A stretch of DNA of 64,000 nucleotides from Margaritifera margaritifera (taxonomy: Eukaryota > Mollusca > Bivalvia > Unionida > Margaritiferidae), in the NCBI GenBank assembly GCA_029931535.1, contig JAQPZY010001659.1:5648001-5712000 (forward strand). The letters are read 5' to 3'. Made by a program: the position numbers and the translations under genes. Each line of letters begins with the position of its first letter. The first letter of the stretch is position 1. The notes under the pieces are model-generated. The model searched no databases. It had not been told where the DNA came from and was given only the letters and a program-made list of their open reading frames with translations. Below are positions 24,111-36,104 of this stretch, one piece after another.

Positions 24111-24319
24111 TCTGATAGTGGTTTCGTCTTGAATGAATGAATGAATAAAGTTAATAATTTCTTTTTTTTTTAAATGTCAAGATAGGTGTAATTAAATGCT
24201 TATTTACCTAAAAATAAAAGAGCTTCTTCATGCGATTCTTCCAGCACTTTGTGAACTGACTGCAAAAACCTATTCTTACGTACTGATCTGCATAGGTCAC
24301 CAATAGCAAAACCAATGGA

Positions 24320-25684
24320 CGAGGGGTATTTAAAAAGTTTGAATATGAGTGTGCTGTACATCGAAGTTCTTAATTGGTGAACAATACGTTAGTGCATCCC
24401 CCTTTTAAGTAATCCCCACATATCTCTACACACTTTCTCAGTTTGATTGTCCAAGTATTACATGCGATTTTTTTATTTACTTTTGGGTACACTGTTCATT
24501 CACTGAAAAACTGCACTTCCAGCCGCATGGGGGCCTTCAAATCGTCTGCCCCTAAGCGAATCTTTGAAAACGGAATTTAGCCAAACAAATCAGTTGGAGC
24601 TAAATCAGGGCTGTATGGAGGATGTGACAAAGTCTGGATGCTGGATACTATGCTCTTTGGAAAGTCTGTCACGAAGGCGGATGTATGCGTCGTTGCGTTG
24701 TCATGGAGTAGATGGATACCTCAGGTACTTGTGTGCAGACGGGTGGTTAGGTAGTGTTCCACATCCTTTATCAACAGTTTGGAGGCATACAAAATGTCCA
24801 GTGACACTGGCAGAGTCAGGCACACCTGGACGACCGGACCTTTTGCATCGAAAAACATAATGCGTATAAAGCCCAATTGAGAGGCTAACTACATTGAGCT
24901 ATTTGATGTCTCCGATTGTTTTCTCCGATCCAAACTTGATTAATTTCTCTTGAGTTGGGTTAAATAAAGTAAATCCATGTTTCATCACCTGTACAATCTC
25001 ATTCAGATGTCAATGGTCACTCTTTTATATTTGGCAAATAGCTGTTGGCGATTTAAACCCGAAACTTTTTTTTTTTTTTTTTTTTTTGTTTTAAATCAGC
25101 CGTCAACAAATTTGGGACCCTCTTGCATAAACCTTTCTGAGCTTCAAATGATTCTTCAGGATATCAAAAACAGGTGATGAATGAATGCCCCTGACAACTG
25201 AAATATCTTCCAGTGTGTATCGAGCATCTTCATCAATCGCCCCCTTCACAGCAGCTTCTTCCTGCTCACCATTCGCAGATAACGGTCTTCCAGAACGTTG
25301 GTCATCTTCCATGGATTCATGACCATCTTTAAAACGATGAAACTACCTCAAAATTGTTGGATATGACAGAGAATTACATCCGTAAACTTTATCCAAGTAG
25401 GCCTTTATATTAGTGGCAGAATACTATAAGAGCGCCCGGATTTTACAGTATGCTGTGTGCTCAGTAGCAGAGTTGTTTTCTTTCTCTGACATTTTTACGT
25501 CACTTTCATTTACCTATATTACGTCACACGCATATATCTGCAGGTGTCCGGCGTGCTGCACGATCAGCTGCAGATCATTTTAAAGAACGTTATTTTGTCT
25601 ATCGATTAGTGTTAAATTTATTGTCATGTTCACAGAAACCCCAAAGTTATAACAAAATATTGAGATCATTTAAAATACCTCTCG
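24320..25684 (-). mobile_element. Dead mariner-type DNA transposon
   Basis: A 1365-bp element whose left end CGAGGGGTATTTAAAAAGTT (24320) matches the inverted right end CGAGAGGTATTTTAAATGAT (ending 25684). It encloses a broken mariner transposase on the - strand. Size and ends are typical of mariner (about 1.3 kb, TIR near 20-30 bp). The TA target duplication is no longer visible at either end. Confidence 0.85.
24370..25492 (-). pseudogene. Mariner transposase pseudogene
   Basis: Starts at ATG 25492-25490 as MSEKENNSATEHTAYCKIRA, with a stop soon after. The helix-turn-helix region follows in fragments (KAYLDKVYG, FHRFKDGHESMEDDQRSGRP). Next are RYTLEDISVVRGI, DILKNHLKLRKVYARGSQ, the catalytic TGDETWIY (about 24974-24992), LLHDNATTHTS (about 24690-24710) and HPPYSPDLAPTD (about 24583-24620). 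It ends GGCTNVLFTN-stop at 24370. The interior has several stops, frameshifts and an A/T tract (25068-25087). Between the HDN Asp and the last Asp I count 36 residues, against 34 in classical mariner; this may be an indel or a subfamily trait. Confidence 0.85.
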
Positions 25685-26836
25685 CGCACAGGTCCGTGAA
25701 AAGATAATACATTGCGGACCACTAGCATGTTTTATGGGAGCAAAACCCCAATAAAGTTTAAAATGCTTATGATTATTTCATGTTATAATTTGGTCCACCA
25801 TTCAAGTCTCAACAAACATTGACAATCTGGTGACATTTAATGCATGTAACAAGAGTTTTATTTTATTTATTTATTTATTTTTTCGTGCAATGCTTAAACA
25901 TACTGCGCTGTCTATTTGATGAGAATGGCTCTTTTTATGTAGACTTTTTTGTTGTTGTCTTCATTATAATAGGAAAGTCAGCTGAGATGTAGTTAATATA
26001 GAATCATTATAAAAATGAACGATACCAAAGAGTGCTAACGGACTTCGAATTTTCCATTTGTTCACGTGGTGCACATCCAATAACCACAATTATATTCTAG
26101 TATTTTATTATTTATGAATATCTTTGCATTTTGTACAAATATGAAACTGGTTTTTGCACGTGGACCACTTAAAATTTTAGAACAGAACTCCAGATTATGT
26201 TCAAATTGTTTATTTTATAGCAAAATGTGACGTCATAAGCACGAGCGCTTTATATCATATTGAACGCTTTTGGAAACTTCAATTGTAATTGTACATATTT
26301 CCAATGTTGATCCTTTTTTATTTTTCTCTTAGGGTATTCCAAGTTCAAAGGTGCTTTTAAATTTTTTATTTCAATATTTTTTTTTAATTAAAAAAAAAAT
26401 ATATTTTGGGCTTATTATGGCCGTTATAGAACCAACTCCATTACCGATTTACCCGTCTGAGATGTAGAAGGATAATTCGTTCGCTGTGGGATGCCTTGAG
26501 GGAAACAGTTTCAACGTGACGTCCGATGTGCGTATTAATACACAAACGCACTTGACCGGACAAAATTCTTACAACCTTGACATTTATCAGTCTGTACATG
26601 TTCTGATGGTTTGTTGAATTTATCCCACAACAAGGTGAGACGATCAATTGCTTTCCTAGTCTCAGTTCCCCGAAGGCATCCCGTGGCGAACGTGTCTGCG
26701 TCTGAGATTGAGATCGCGAAAATAGATCTAATCAAAATTTATTTCAACTAAAATAAATGTTGAAAAAATGTTATCATTTTGTGAATCTTTAAAATAAAAG
26801 CACAACAGTACAGTCGTGTGTGTGTGTATGTGTGTA

Positions 26837-26910
<74 letters not shown>

Positions 26911-27003
26911 ATTACATGCAATATTACAAAGTCTTCTGATGATGTTGAATATTCCTAAGGTTTTCAAGGCATGCCATTTATGCCGTTTATCAGTAATTCC
27001 AAA
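25685..27003. other. No recognisable gene
   Basis: AT-rich sequence. Two overlapping - strand frames at 26441-26735 show no known domain. It ends with a (TG)n/(TA)n microsatellite. Confidence 0.5.
26816..26907. repeat. (TG)n then (TA)n microsatellite
   Basis: GTGTGTGTGTATGTGTGTAT-type sequence followed by ~68 bp of TA. Translations such as (YI)n here are artefacts. Confidence 0.95.
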
Positions 27004-27303
27004 CAGTGGCGGCGCGAGGGTTTGAGGCGCCCTGGGGCAATGTTCTCTAATGGCGCCCCTACCTAGTCGCCCGGGGGCAATGTTCTTTAGTGGTGCCCCT
27101 ACTTTGCCACAGAGAACAGTTTTTATGTCAGTTGCTAACCTCCGAACCTCCCTCCCCCCCCCCCCATCTAAGCGCTGAAATTGGGGGCTTAGATGTGGTG
27201 GTGGTAGTGGGGTGACACAAAAAAAAAAATAAAAAATCCCGACGGCGCTTCCCCCCCCCCCTCGCCTGGTGCAATTGCCCCGACCCCCCTCGCGCCGCCA
27301 CTG
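27004..27303. mobile_element. hAT-type MITE with exact 8-bp target duplication
   Basis: Ends CAGTGGCGGCGCGAGGG and its exact inverse CCCTCGCGCCGCCACTG are flanked by ATTCCAAA on both sides (26996-27003 and 27304-27311). The 300-bp interior is GC-rich, has C-tracts and an inner palindrome CATCTAAGC...GCTTAGATG (27166-27195), and encodes no transposase. CAGTG-type ends with an 8-bp duplication identify the hAT superfamily. The intact duplication suggests a fairly recent insertion. Confidence 0.85.
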
Positions 27304-28040
27304 ATTCCAAACCACGTTTGAGCCCGTAAATCAGATACTTATTGACCCCCCTCTCTAAACGTGGCGAAGAATGCAATTACCAACAAAAAGAATGAACCCA
27401 GTTTTACATAATAATAGCAATAAGATCGGTGCATGAACAGAAAAAAAATTATTTTATTTTATTTAGAGATTAGGTTTTATCATAGGAACCATGGCTGAAA
27501 TAATTTCAATGCCGTAAAAATAAAAAAATAAAAAAAAATGTCTGACCTTAAATGTACACATTAAAACGTTTATAAGATTGTCCAGCTTTAAGGCATGGCG
27601 ACTTCAGATCTTCCGCAAACCAAACACGTAATTCTGCCTAGAAGTCGAAATAGTTACTTCTTTATTGTCTATCACGGAAATATTTATCTCCAATCATCAT
27701 TGTATACAGGAATTGTCCGTACAAAATAGAAATTTGGCGGCAAAGGCCATGAGTTAAAATTTCTCACAATAATAATATCATATAGCTTTCTAAACTTTTA
27801 AAAGTGCAATCAAGTTACGTTAAAATAAACTTTCATTATCAGTTGCAAGCACTTTATGTTTATAAAATATGTGTGAAATTCAGCTTCTAATATATGCTAC
27901 ACTTCAGTGTGTGCTCTAAATTTTTTCCGTTAATGCCCCCCTTCCCCCACCTCTGTCTCTGCCTCTCTCTCACACACAAACACTCAAACAAAAAAAAAAT
28001 AAATAAATGTTAGAAATATGTGGTAGAGATATCTTAAACA
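27304..28040. other. No recognisable gene
   Basis: AT-rich sequence with short A tracts between a hAT MITE and the 3' end of a non-LTR element. Confidence 0.5.
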
Positions 28041-28049
28041 GTTTTTTTT

Positions 28050-29110
28050 TTAGTCCTGTATAACCGGATCAAGACCTGGTCTGTTCCCCAATCTGTATCT
28101 GCTACGACTCGTAGTAAATCCAGGTCTTCTTGGCATTTGTACCTGAGGCTTTTAATATGCGGACAGAGAGTTAGCTTATGTTTAAAAAAAAAAATAATAA
28201 TAATAATAATAATAAAAATCTGGCCTAAAACGTTCGTCTCCATAATAGGGATAAGAAAACCGTCAAGACAGAGACTTGGGTCGTCATGAATTCTGTGTAA
28301 TGGGCAGAAGTGCAAATGAATTGTTTTAGACGGAAATTTGAACCCCTTTTTTTTCTGACCATTTGTTAAAAACTCTGTTTAGGCATATCTGTAGTTGAAT
28401 ACTTGTTGTCTATAGCAGTTCAAAAAGTCGTCGACGTATAACGAGTAGTCAGTTCTTGGATTAAGACATTTGACTGTGCTCTAGATATTAATGTTGAAAG
28501 GGTGACTGACAGTATGCTGCCCTGCGGTACACCCATATCCTGATGATATCTTTCAGAAAGGGTGGTACCTACCTTAACTCTAAAATGTCTGTTTTTCCTA
28601 AAGTACCATATAAAGGTAGATAGACGATTCCTTAGATCTAGGTCAAATAGGTAATTTATTATGACATACTTCTATGTGGTGACAGCAGCGTTCTCCAAGT
28701 CGAAAATGATGGCTACTCTATGTTCATTATTTATGAAATCTTCTCCGATGAATTTGTAAAGTCTGACTAGATGTGCTTCTCTGGCGTCCATATTAAAAGT
28801 CTGATAGTGGTTTGTTGGATTAAAGATACCAGAGGGCTTGTCATTTATCATTCGTTCCATAGTTTTGCAGATGATAATGTTAATGATATAGGTCGATAGT
28901 TTGAGGGGTCAGAATGGTTTTGTCCAGTTTTAGGTACTGGTACCACTGTTGCTTCTCGCCATGACGGCGGGAAGTCACCAGTTTCCAAACTGTATTGAGT
29001 GCTGTATCAGTGAAGTGTTCCAGAAGTTGATAGTAGATTTTATCTGGTCCTGCTGAAGTGTCATGCGCTTGATCAAGAGTCTTGTAGTGTTATTCGAGCG
29101 TAAAAGGTTT
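28050..29110 (-). pseudogene. LINE reverse transcriptase remnant
   Basis: Motifs include MERMINDKPSGIFNPTNHYQ and VAIIFDLENAAVTT (28672-28860; family form 'FDLEKAYDTTW', so the first catalytic Asp has been lost). GVPQGSILSVTL lies near 28510-28545, and YVDDF at 28438-28424 keeps the catalytic pair. The thumb region reads KHKLTLCPHIKSLRYKCQED and LLRVVADTDWGTDQVLIRLY (28130-28060). An (AAT)n expansion at 28191-28215 interrupts the LDG...VLG...F segment. Not functional. Confidence 0.85.
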
Positions 29111-29689
29111 ATTGTAATCTGCAGCGTTAGCAGATTTAAAATTTAAAATAAAATTTTCTTTCAGGTTTTGTATACGGCGGAAGTGTTCAGAATAGTTCTT
29201 TTGAAAGGATTTTTTTATAATATTTCGGCCAATGTATTTGAAATTTCTGGTAGGGTGGTGACTAATTAATAAGGTTTATTTAAGTGTTTGACACAGCTGC
29301 GTTTATTTTTGCTAGTGATTACATCATATCACGTACTGATTTAATAGAGGGGCGAAAGTTCAACCCAAAGACAAAAGATCTCCATGCTTTCCTCTTGCTC
29401 TCTCTAATAGTACTACGAGCTTTAGCTCGGTATATACGGTATTTCTTCAGATTTTCAGCTGTTGGGTTGGTATTGAAACGTTGAAGGACCCTTTTCCGTT
29501 CGCTGGTGGTTTGTTGACATGTCTTGAAACGTTTTTAATATTATATCCACAGCAGCATCATGGAGTATGTTATTAAATAAGAGTATGGGATCCGCTAAGT
29601 TCTTGAAACGATCTGCCTTTAAATTTGATTTGCAGACGGATTGAAACGTTTCTCAGTCTGCCTTATTCAACTTACATCTCTGGTCCAGC

Positions 29690-30350
29690 TTTTAGGTTTG
29701 GGAGTATTACTTCCTAAGTATACTGGAAAGTGGTCACTATCACAGAGGTCATCACCAACTTTACAAGAGAAGTCAACTAAAAGAGATGAATCGCAGATGG
29801 ACAGATCTAAGAACCAGCAGGATCCTGTGGCATGATGTAGGTAGGTACACAACTTATCAATAACAAGACAAAGATTGTGTTTTGAATCCAAGTCTTCTAT
29901 TTTGTTTCCTCTCCGGTTGACATTTCTGCGGGCCTAAAGTGTATGGAGGCCGTTAGGCTAAATTCGCCAAGTACAGCAAAAGGTCCTGGTAACAACAACA
30001 TGGTCAAGATCAGATTGACTGACTGGAATGCTCGGAGGAAGATATATTGACCAAATTATAACAGCTTTGTGTATGAACACACGAACGGCTTTAGCTTTTA
30101 ATTTAGTATTGAGAATAATCTGACTGTGAAGAGTTTTGTTAATTATCATGATGGACACCCCTCAAGTGGCCTTATCAGTATTTCTTGAAAAGTTGTTGCA
30201 CATTATGAAATTTTTTATACATGTATTAACTCGATCGTTTTCCTTTAAAAAGGTCTCCCGGAAGGCAGACAGCTGTTGGGTCAAGTTCTTTGAAAATACG
30301 ATTTTTTTTCATGAATATATGTCTTTAAACCTCGACAATTCCATGGTATT
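29690..30350 (-). pseudogene. LINE endonuclease domain remnant
   Basis: Fragments in order: PWNCRGLKTYI (30346-30314), GVSIMIINKTLHSQIILNTK and AKAVRVFIHKAVIIWSIYLP (about 30160-30030), then LCTYLHHATGSCWFLDLSIC, SSLLVDFSCKVGDDLCDSDH and FPVYLG (about 29860-29700). The SDHFP box is the conserved endonuclease His/Asp motif. Frame changes separate the pieces. Confidence 0.8.
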
Positions 30351-30365
30351 ATGGTGTCACACATA

Positions 30366-31644
30366 TTTATCTGTGTAGTGGAAGTACTGGACTTCTTGGA
30401 GGTCTCCACGGTGCGGTATCCTAGGGTAGTTTAGGGTTCAAAAACCAGTTCGGTCCGGGCTGATGCGGCCGAAATGCCTCTTTCGATCGGGTCGATTCGG
30501 CTGGGTTGTTTTGAACCTCGTACGTTTTATTAGGATATACTGTGCTACTTTAATAAAGATGTTTTTATTGGAATAGTATAACGTAGAGCAACAAAATGCC
30601 AGTGATCATAGTGACATATCGACTGATTATGTATTTTGATGAAATAAAAACATTTTAAATTAAAAGTTATTATAGATGAAATGGATTGACCTGACAAAAT
30701 GGTGGATCAAGCATCAATGTAATCAAACAGGTGACATTAAAAGAATACCTGTCCAGTCCAACTTCATAAAACAGATACTAGTTAAAGTATACACACTTGT
30801 GCACATTTTCGCAGATTCCCTCTGCTATATTCATTCCATATTTTATTCAGCCCATTAAAATTTCTTATGCATTATGTGAGTTTTCTCGTACAAACTTAGC
30901 TCCGAAAATCCCACTTGTATGAATGAAAGTGTTTAAGGCGATTCAGACAACTGATTATTTGTTGAATTTTGTAGAACTTAACCTTTAATTGGCACTATAT
31001 AGCTAGTGCTGTGCTGACATACATACATACATACATACGTACATACTGTGATGGCGTAAAAGACAACATTGAAAAGAACATTCTTTTCTAAGATATCCAG
31101 ATAAAGTGCATTAGTGAGTTGATAAAAAGTATCATTGTTTTTAAAATCTGCTTCAGAAGCTTTTATTATTGCCCACCGCTAGAAGTCAGATTTTACTGGG
31201 TGAAAGTCACAGGCTTTGAGTAACCTTGGAGTGACAGCCAATATTAGAAGCATCAAACACAAACTTAAACCCAAATCAATAAAGCGTAAAACATGTGCCA
31301 TAATGATCTACTAACATAATGAAGTAGTCCTCAGCAAGATGCATTACCTCACCAAGTTTCAAGATTATAGATAGGATAGTATGTACACAACATGCAAAAA
31401 ACCTATGTTGTTATGAGCCAATACAAAAACTTAATCTATGCCAGTAATACATGTATGCGAAATGTAGGCCACAGTTACATTTTTCTATATGGGTAAAATA
31501 CTAAGAGATATATACCATCATCTAGTTTTGACGTGAACTTATGAAGGCGGGTTGTGATAAGTGAGTTGAATTTTCTAATCTAAGATTCAGGTAAAAGTGT
31601 TTTATACATTAAAAATAAAATTTTATTTTCCTGCCAAAGTACCC
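30366..31644. other. No recognisable gene
   Basis: AT-rich sequence apart from a GC-richer stretch at 30405-30530 that may be the 5' leader of the LINE. A short (CATA)n run lies at 31019-31046. No exon was recognised. Confidence 0.45.
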
Positions 31645-31742
31645 GATATGTTTCATCTTGTGGTACAAAAGATAATATATTTTAACCTGTGGCTTTGCCA
31701 CTCATTAGAATATAGCTTTTTGTACCACACGATGAAATATAT
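31645..31742. mobile_element. Fold-back palindrome (hairpin MITE)
   Basis: The left arm 31645-31670 (GATATGTTTCATCTTGTGGT then ACAAAA) pairs with the right arm 31717-31742 (TTTTGTACCACACGATGAAA then TATATC) with two mismatches. The pairing continues more loosely inward, to a loop near GTGGCTTTGCCAC, and outward. No coding capacity. Confidence 0.65.
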
Positions 31743-32020
31743 CCAGTATTAACACAAGAAAAAAAGTAAAAATGTTTTCATAAGTTCAACGAACCGTAAA
31801 TGTCTTTAGTGTCAAACGTGAAAGTTATTAAATAACTTAACTTCTGGATATTAAATTCTGGATTCCGAGTCCGAGTTGGTGCTAAAAAGGTTTTAGCTTT
31901 GACCAGACGAACTATTGTTAAATATGATTAAAATTGGCCAGAGATTTTAAGTTGCATTCCCAATAACAAGCCTATCAGTAGAAAAACAGAAGAAAAAAAA
32001 AAATGCTTTGATATAGAATT

Positions 32021-32215
32021 TTCCATCCTCCATCCCACCTCAATAGAAATAATAATCATATGCACTGGTGTAGGATTTTCCCATTGCTCATCAATAGAAA
32101 TAATAATCAAATGCACTGGTGTGGGATTTTCCCATCCCACATCAACAGAAATAATAATCATATGCACCGGTGTGGAATTTCCCATCCCACATCAATATAA
32201 TAATCATATGCAATT
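32021..32215. repeat. 51-bp tandem repeat, 4 copies
   Basis: AATAATAATCATATGCAC recurs at 32048, 32099, 32150 and (shortened) 32198, each followed by TGGTGTRGGATTTTCCCATC-like sequence. The open - strand frame across it is a repeat artefact (51 is a multiple of three). Confidence 0.9.
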
Positions 32216-33355
32216 TTTTTTGATTTCCCGATCCCACATCAATGGAAATTGTTGATTTTTAATCTCACATTTCAAAGTCTAGAATGTTTGCTATAAACAA
32301 AATGGCACGTAATTGGTATAGATAAAGCTTTAAAACGAAAAAAATAAAAATAAAAATGAAAATTGATGGATATTTAGAAAGAATGTATGAGATAAGGTTT
32401 ACACCAAAAAGTGTTGTGTAAACTTGGAAATGAGGTAAGACCACAGATAACTTGCATTCGGAAATGAAACTAATAAAAAATAAAATAAATTCATACTGAT
32501 TTGTCTGTACCTGAATTCATGTAGCAGGGAAGGGGTTCTAATGTTTAAATAGAAAAATCATTGTTAATTGAGTCTTTAAATTCATAGTTTGTAGCAATCA
32601 CAAAATTTACTAAAAGGTATCCCTCATAAAAAAAATAGTACATTTACAGTAATACTGATGTCTCTTTTTATTGTTTATAAACTATGGGTATTATAATTCA
32701 GTATCTCTACAAGAGAACTGAAACAGTTTAAAAGTATAAGAAAAGACCATGTGAGTTTGATGCATTTATCAATCAAAAGTAAGTTTCTTTTGCACATCGT
32801 CTTTACACAGTAGACACTATCAACAAGCATGACAGCTTTCTAGAGAAGTATAAGTATTCATATACAATCATTTGAGGTGACTTGGTAAACAATTAAAAAG
32901 GCATTTATGTTAATGTGCATATGAATTAAGCCTATATACATTACAGAAATTGAACTATAAGGTCTGACGTCAGAAAACAAATAACTTTCAGAGGTTAAAA
33001 GAATTCACAATACACATTCTTTCACATTACAATTGATCCTCCAATTAAATATTACTAATTAATCAGTTTACCAATTTTTTTTTAATGAAAGAGAAAATAG
33101 CCTTGGGTGTAAGATTAACTATTTACATGTATTGCAATATTATCCTATAGAATATGCAAGATTAAAATGAAGACTTTGAAAGCTTGTTTAATGTGTATTT
33201 AACATAAACCACAGATTGTTTCTTGGTCTATACAGATGCAAGGTAAGGGCAGAGTATGACCAAGATAATATTGATGGATTTCAATCCTCAGAATTTGGAC
33301 AACATTACAAGGGAATATATTTATGTGTCCATCATAAAACTGGACTTTAATTTTA
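32216..33355. other. No recognisable gene
   Basis: AT-rich intergenic sequence; no domain or splice-supported frame was seen. Confidence 0.5.
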
Positions 33356-33573
33356 CCATATTATACTCACTTGTGAGTAGAGTCCATCTGCAAACAACAC
33401 AGACCCTGATCTGCCATCACATAATGTTCTAGCAGATTAAGGTCTATGTTGTTTATTCTACTCATTACTCCTAACGAACTGTATAGACCCAGATCATCCA
33501 GTACATTATCCAATGGCAGATCTGAGTTTAGACCATTTGCAGTTGGGCTCGACTTATACGCGCGTACATATGG
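33356..33573. mobile_element. Two-hairpin palindromic MITE, near-complete copy
   Basis: TA-flanked, with left end CCATATTATACTCACTTGTG and right end CGCGCGTACATATGG. The internal order is the same as copies 1 and 2: AACACAGACCCTGATCTGCC stem, linker with CTACTCATTACTCC, then the TATAGACCCAGATC stem, then TTTGCAGTTGGGCTCGACTT. Confidence 0.8.
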
Positions 33574-34887
33574 TACAGATGATAGGACAGTGAACCTACT
33601 ATTATTCACAAGCTAATCTATGTTTTCACAAATCTTTCTGCAAAATGAAATACTACAGTAACAAACATTTTATCTCAAGAAAATAAGAACACAAGTAGTA
33701 GCAGATTGATACATTCTATAGCTGCGACAGTTTCACATTGAGAAACTGCAAAATTCTGTAGCTGTGAACAGAAGTAGGTATACAGTAATCTGAACCAAAA
33801 AATATATACATGTACATATACAAAATCATCATTTATATGACACACTGTTTAAAAAGATTCTAAATAGTGTGCAATTTATCAGTGAAACAAAGAAAAGATC
33901 ATACCCCACCATCATAATTTGTCTATTTTTAGCAGCATTTTGATGCTAAGGTAAATACCATTCTAATTCATCATCCAGAAAATTTTAATATGTGATGGTG
34001 TTCTCAATTGCTTTCAACACAAGTTCAACATACTATCCAAGATATTTTCAATTTTGATCACTGGGTTTGGGAGTTGTGGATTTTGCCCTGGAAATCATAT
34101 ATCTCGAAGTCTGAGATAATGCTTTTACTTTCAGCCAATCAGAAATTACCTTTCATAAGAAAAATAAGTTCCGATTAGTTGAAGAAAAAAATAATCTTTA
34201 ATGCACTCTCAAAGCTAAAATGTTTCTTGATTACTAAGCCTCGTCTAATATCTAAACCTAATTCTGCTCTCTCTCTCTCTCTCATGCTTAACTACATTAC
34301 AATACTTTCTTTTAGCACAGTTTCTTTTTTCAAGAAAATAACATAGATAGTAATTATTTTTCTATGTATTTATTATTTACCCTCTCTCACAAACACTCCA
34401 GCTGTGACTGCAACTAAACTACTGTATTCAACATAATAATGCATGGTGTACTCACAAAAATGACCAGTGATGATGTCATAAACAATGCCCATTTTATGTG
34501 TATGTACATGGCAGAAGAATAAACTCCCTGTGTCTATTTTGGGAGTTTTCCAGTTTGGAGGTGCACCCTTTCTCCATCTCTCTCCCGCCACTTCAAAATA
34601 TAGTTACTCTAAATAAAACACATCCAAGAGCTGTTTTTGACTGATTTAACCCTGAAAGTGGTAACAATACACCTTCAATGTATGGTGGCAAGTTCAGTGA
34701 AAATCGTGATGTTCATGGCAGGTTTTAGCAGCAGTTCCTTCCAACATGTCATGCTGTGATCAAGACATGTGTGCCTTGTATTGGATACTTGTATGCTAGT
34801 TTTTACCAAAAGGAGGCGTGTGCTTATTTAAGCATGTGCAGGTATTACTTCAAAATCATATACGCAGAGCTGAAGACAAAACATATA
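33574..34887. other. No recognisable gene
   Basis: AT-rich sequence with a short (CT)n run at 34268-34283. No conserved frame. Confidence 0.5.
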
Positions 34888-35583
34888 CAGGGACACCCTG
34901 CTATAATGTGCATCACTATAACACGAATTTGGATATAACACAATCATGGATTGGCTACAGAAATGTACAATAATTTCACAAATTTCTTGAATTTCTACAA
35001 AGATTCAGTGCCAAAGGAAACAAGAATTTGATTTATTAATTTGGCAAGCTGTGCTGTATTCCTGAAGAAAAAAAAAAGTCTTATCACTGCTTCTTTTTTT
35101 TAATATGATTAAAGATGTTACAAGTTTCTGTATGTGAATATTCATTTAAATTGTGTCAATATTCAGTCATTGCAATTTGTTATCATATTTTTGAAAGATC
35201 TCAGCAATTATTCATGCGGTAGTCATTGAAAAAACCAGGTGTCAAAGTGTTAATTAGTGAGTGTTTGCAAAGGTTAAAGGGCAGTGGAAATGTCAAGATT
35301 TTAGAGTTAAAGAGAAGCTTGAAGCGTAAGACAGTCTTTTAATATTGCTGCAATTATTAATCTTCTACCAGAAAAATGAAAAAAAAATTCTTGTTTTTAA
35401 CTTCGATGGGTTCGTGAAACTTCATTCTAACATGGAAACGATAAATTTATAAAAATTGTTTGCTCTTGATTATTTTGTCTCCAATTTTTGCATTTAAATT
35501 TTAAACTTCTGATTAATAATCACTGAAAAAAAGAAAGCAATGACTGACAATAAAGAATTTAGAAATCACTGTATATTGAAGAA

Positions 35584-35870
35584 CAGTGGCTCCCAACCTG
35601 TGGCCCGCAGACCCCTGGGGCCCCGCGGGGTTCTTCCAAGGGGTCTGTGAATTCACATAGCTTCTCAGCAAGTATTGCTCCTCCTGCCAGCTCTTACTTT
35701 CCTCTGGTATCCCCGCTGCTGTGAGCAAGGCATGTTCAAATTTAGTGCACCAAGCCGCTAAATGTTTATCCCTGCCACAGCCTTAAAGTACAACTATTAG
35801 CATGTGGGGGTCCGTGCAATTTTTGGGGTTAAAAAGGTGTCCTCATACTCAAAAAGGTTGGGAACCACTG
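35584..35870. mobile_element. hAT-type MITE nested in the Tigger-like element
   Basis: Ends CAGTGGCTCCCAACCT and AGGTTGGGAACCACTG are inverted repeats, flanked by TTGAAGAA (35576-35583) and TTGTAGAA (35871-35878), an 8-bp target duplication with one mismatch. The interior has a GC-rich palindrome (GGGGCCCCGCGGGG) and no transposase. Confidence 0.8.
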
Positions 35871-36104
35871 TTGTAGAAAATTACAATTATAAAAATATTT
35901 ATGTAAAGTCAATTTTAGAAAATGCAGTGCAAAACAAAAAATAGGGTAAATTTTATATATATATATATATATATACATGTACTTAGGTGTTAAGGAGTCT
36001 AGCATCTGAGGATGGACAAGGGAAGAAGTCAAGCTTTGAGAGATGGTGATGGAGATATAAGAAAGTGAGGGATTGAGAAGTCAGCTAGCCAGACTGGTAG
36101 GAGA

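Larger units (their letters stand above)
28041..30365 (-). mobile_element. Jockey-like non-LTR retrotransposon relic
   Basis: On the - strand an apurinic-like endonuclease (about 30350-29690) precedes a reverse transcriptase (about 29100-28050) and the unit ends in a 10-12-bp A tract (T tract at 28041-28052). The endonuclease start (PWNCRG), its SDHFP box, and the RT boxes GVPQGSILSVTL and YVDDF all fit Jockey/I-group LINEs. Frameshifts and stops are many. The 5' ORF1 is absent. The A tract follows directly after the RT thumb motif LIRLYR, so the usual rest of ORF2 is missing. Confidence 0.85.

Noticed and set aside
24564..24860. 98-codon + strand frame
   Set aside because: Antisense shadow of the mariner transposase (HDN and SPDLAPTD are read on the - strand here).
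26728..27315. 195-codon open frame on the - strand
   Set aside because: Spans a (TA)n tract, a C-rich hAT MITE and flanks. There is no single conserved domain.
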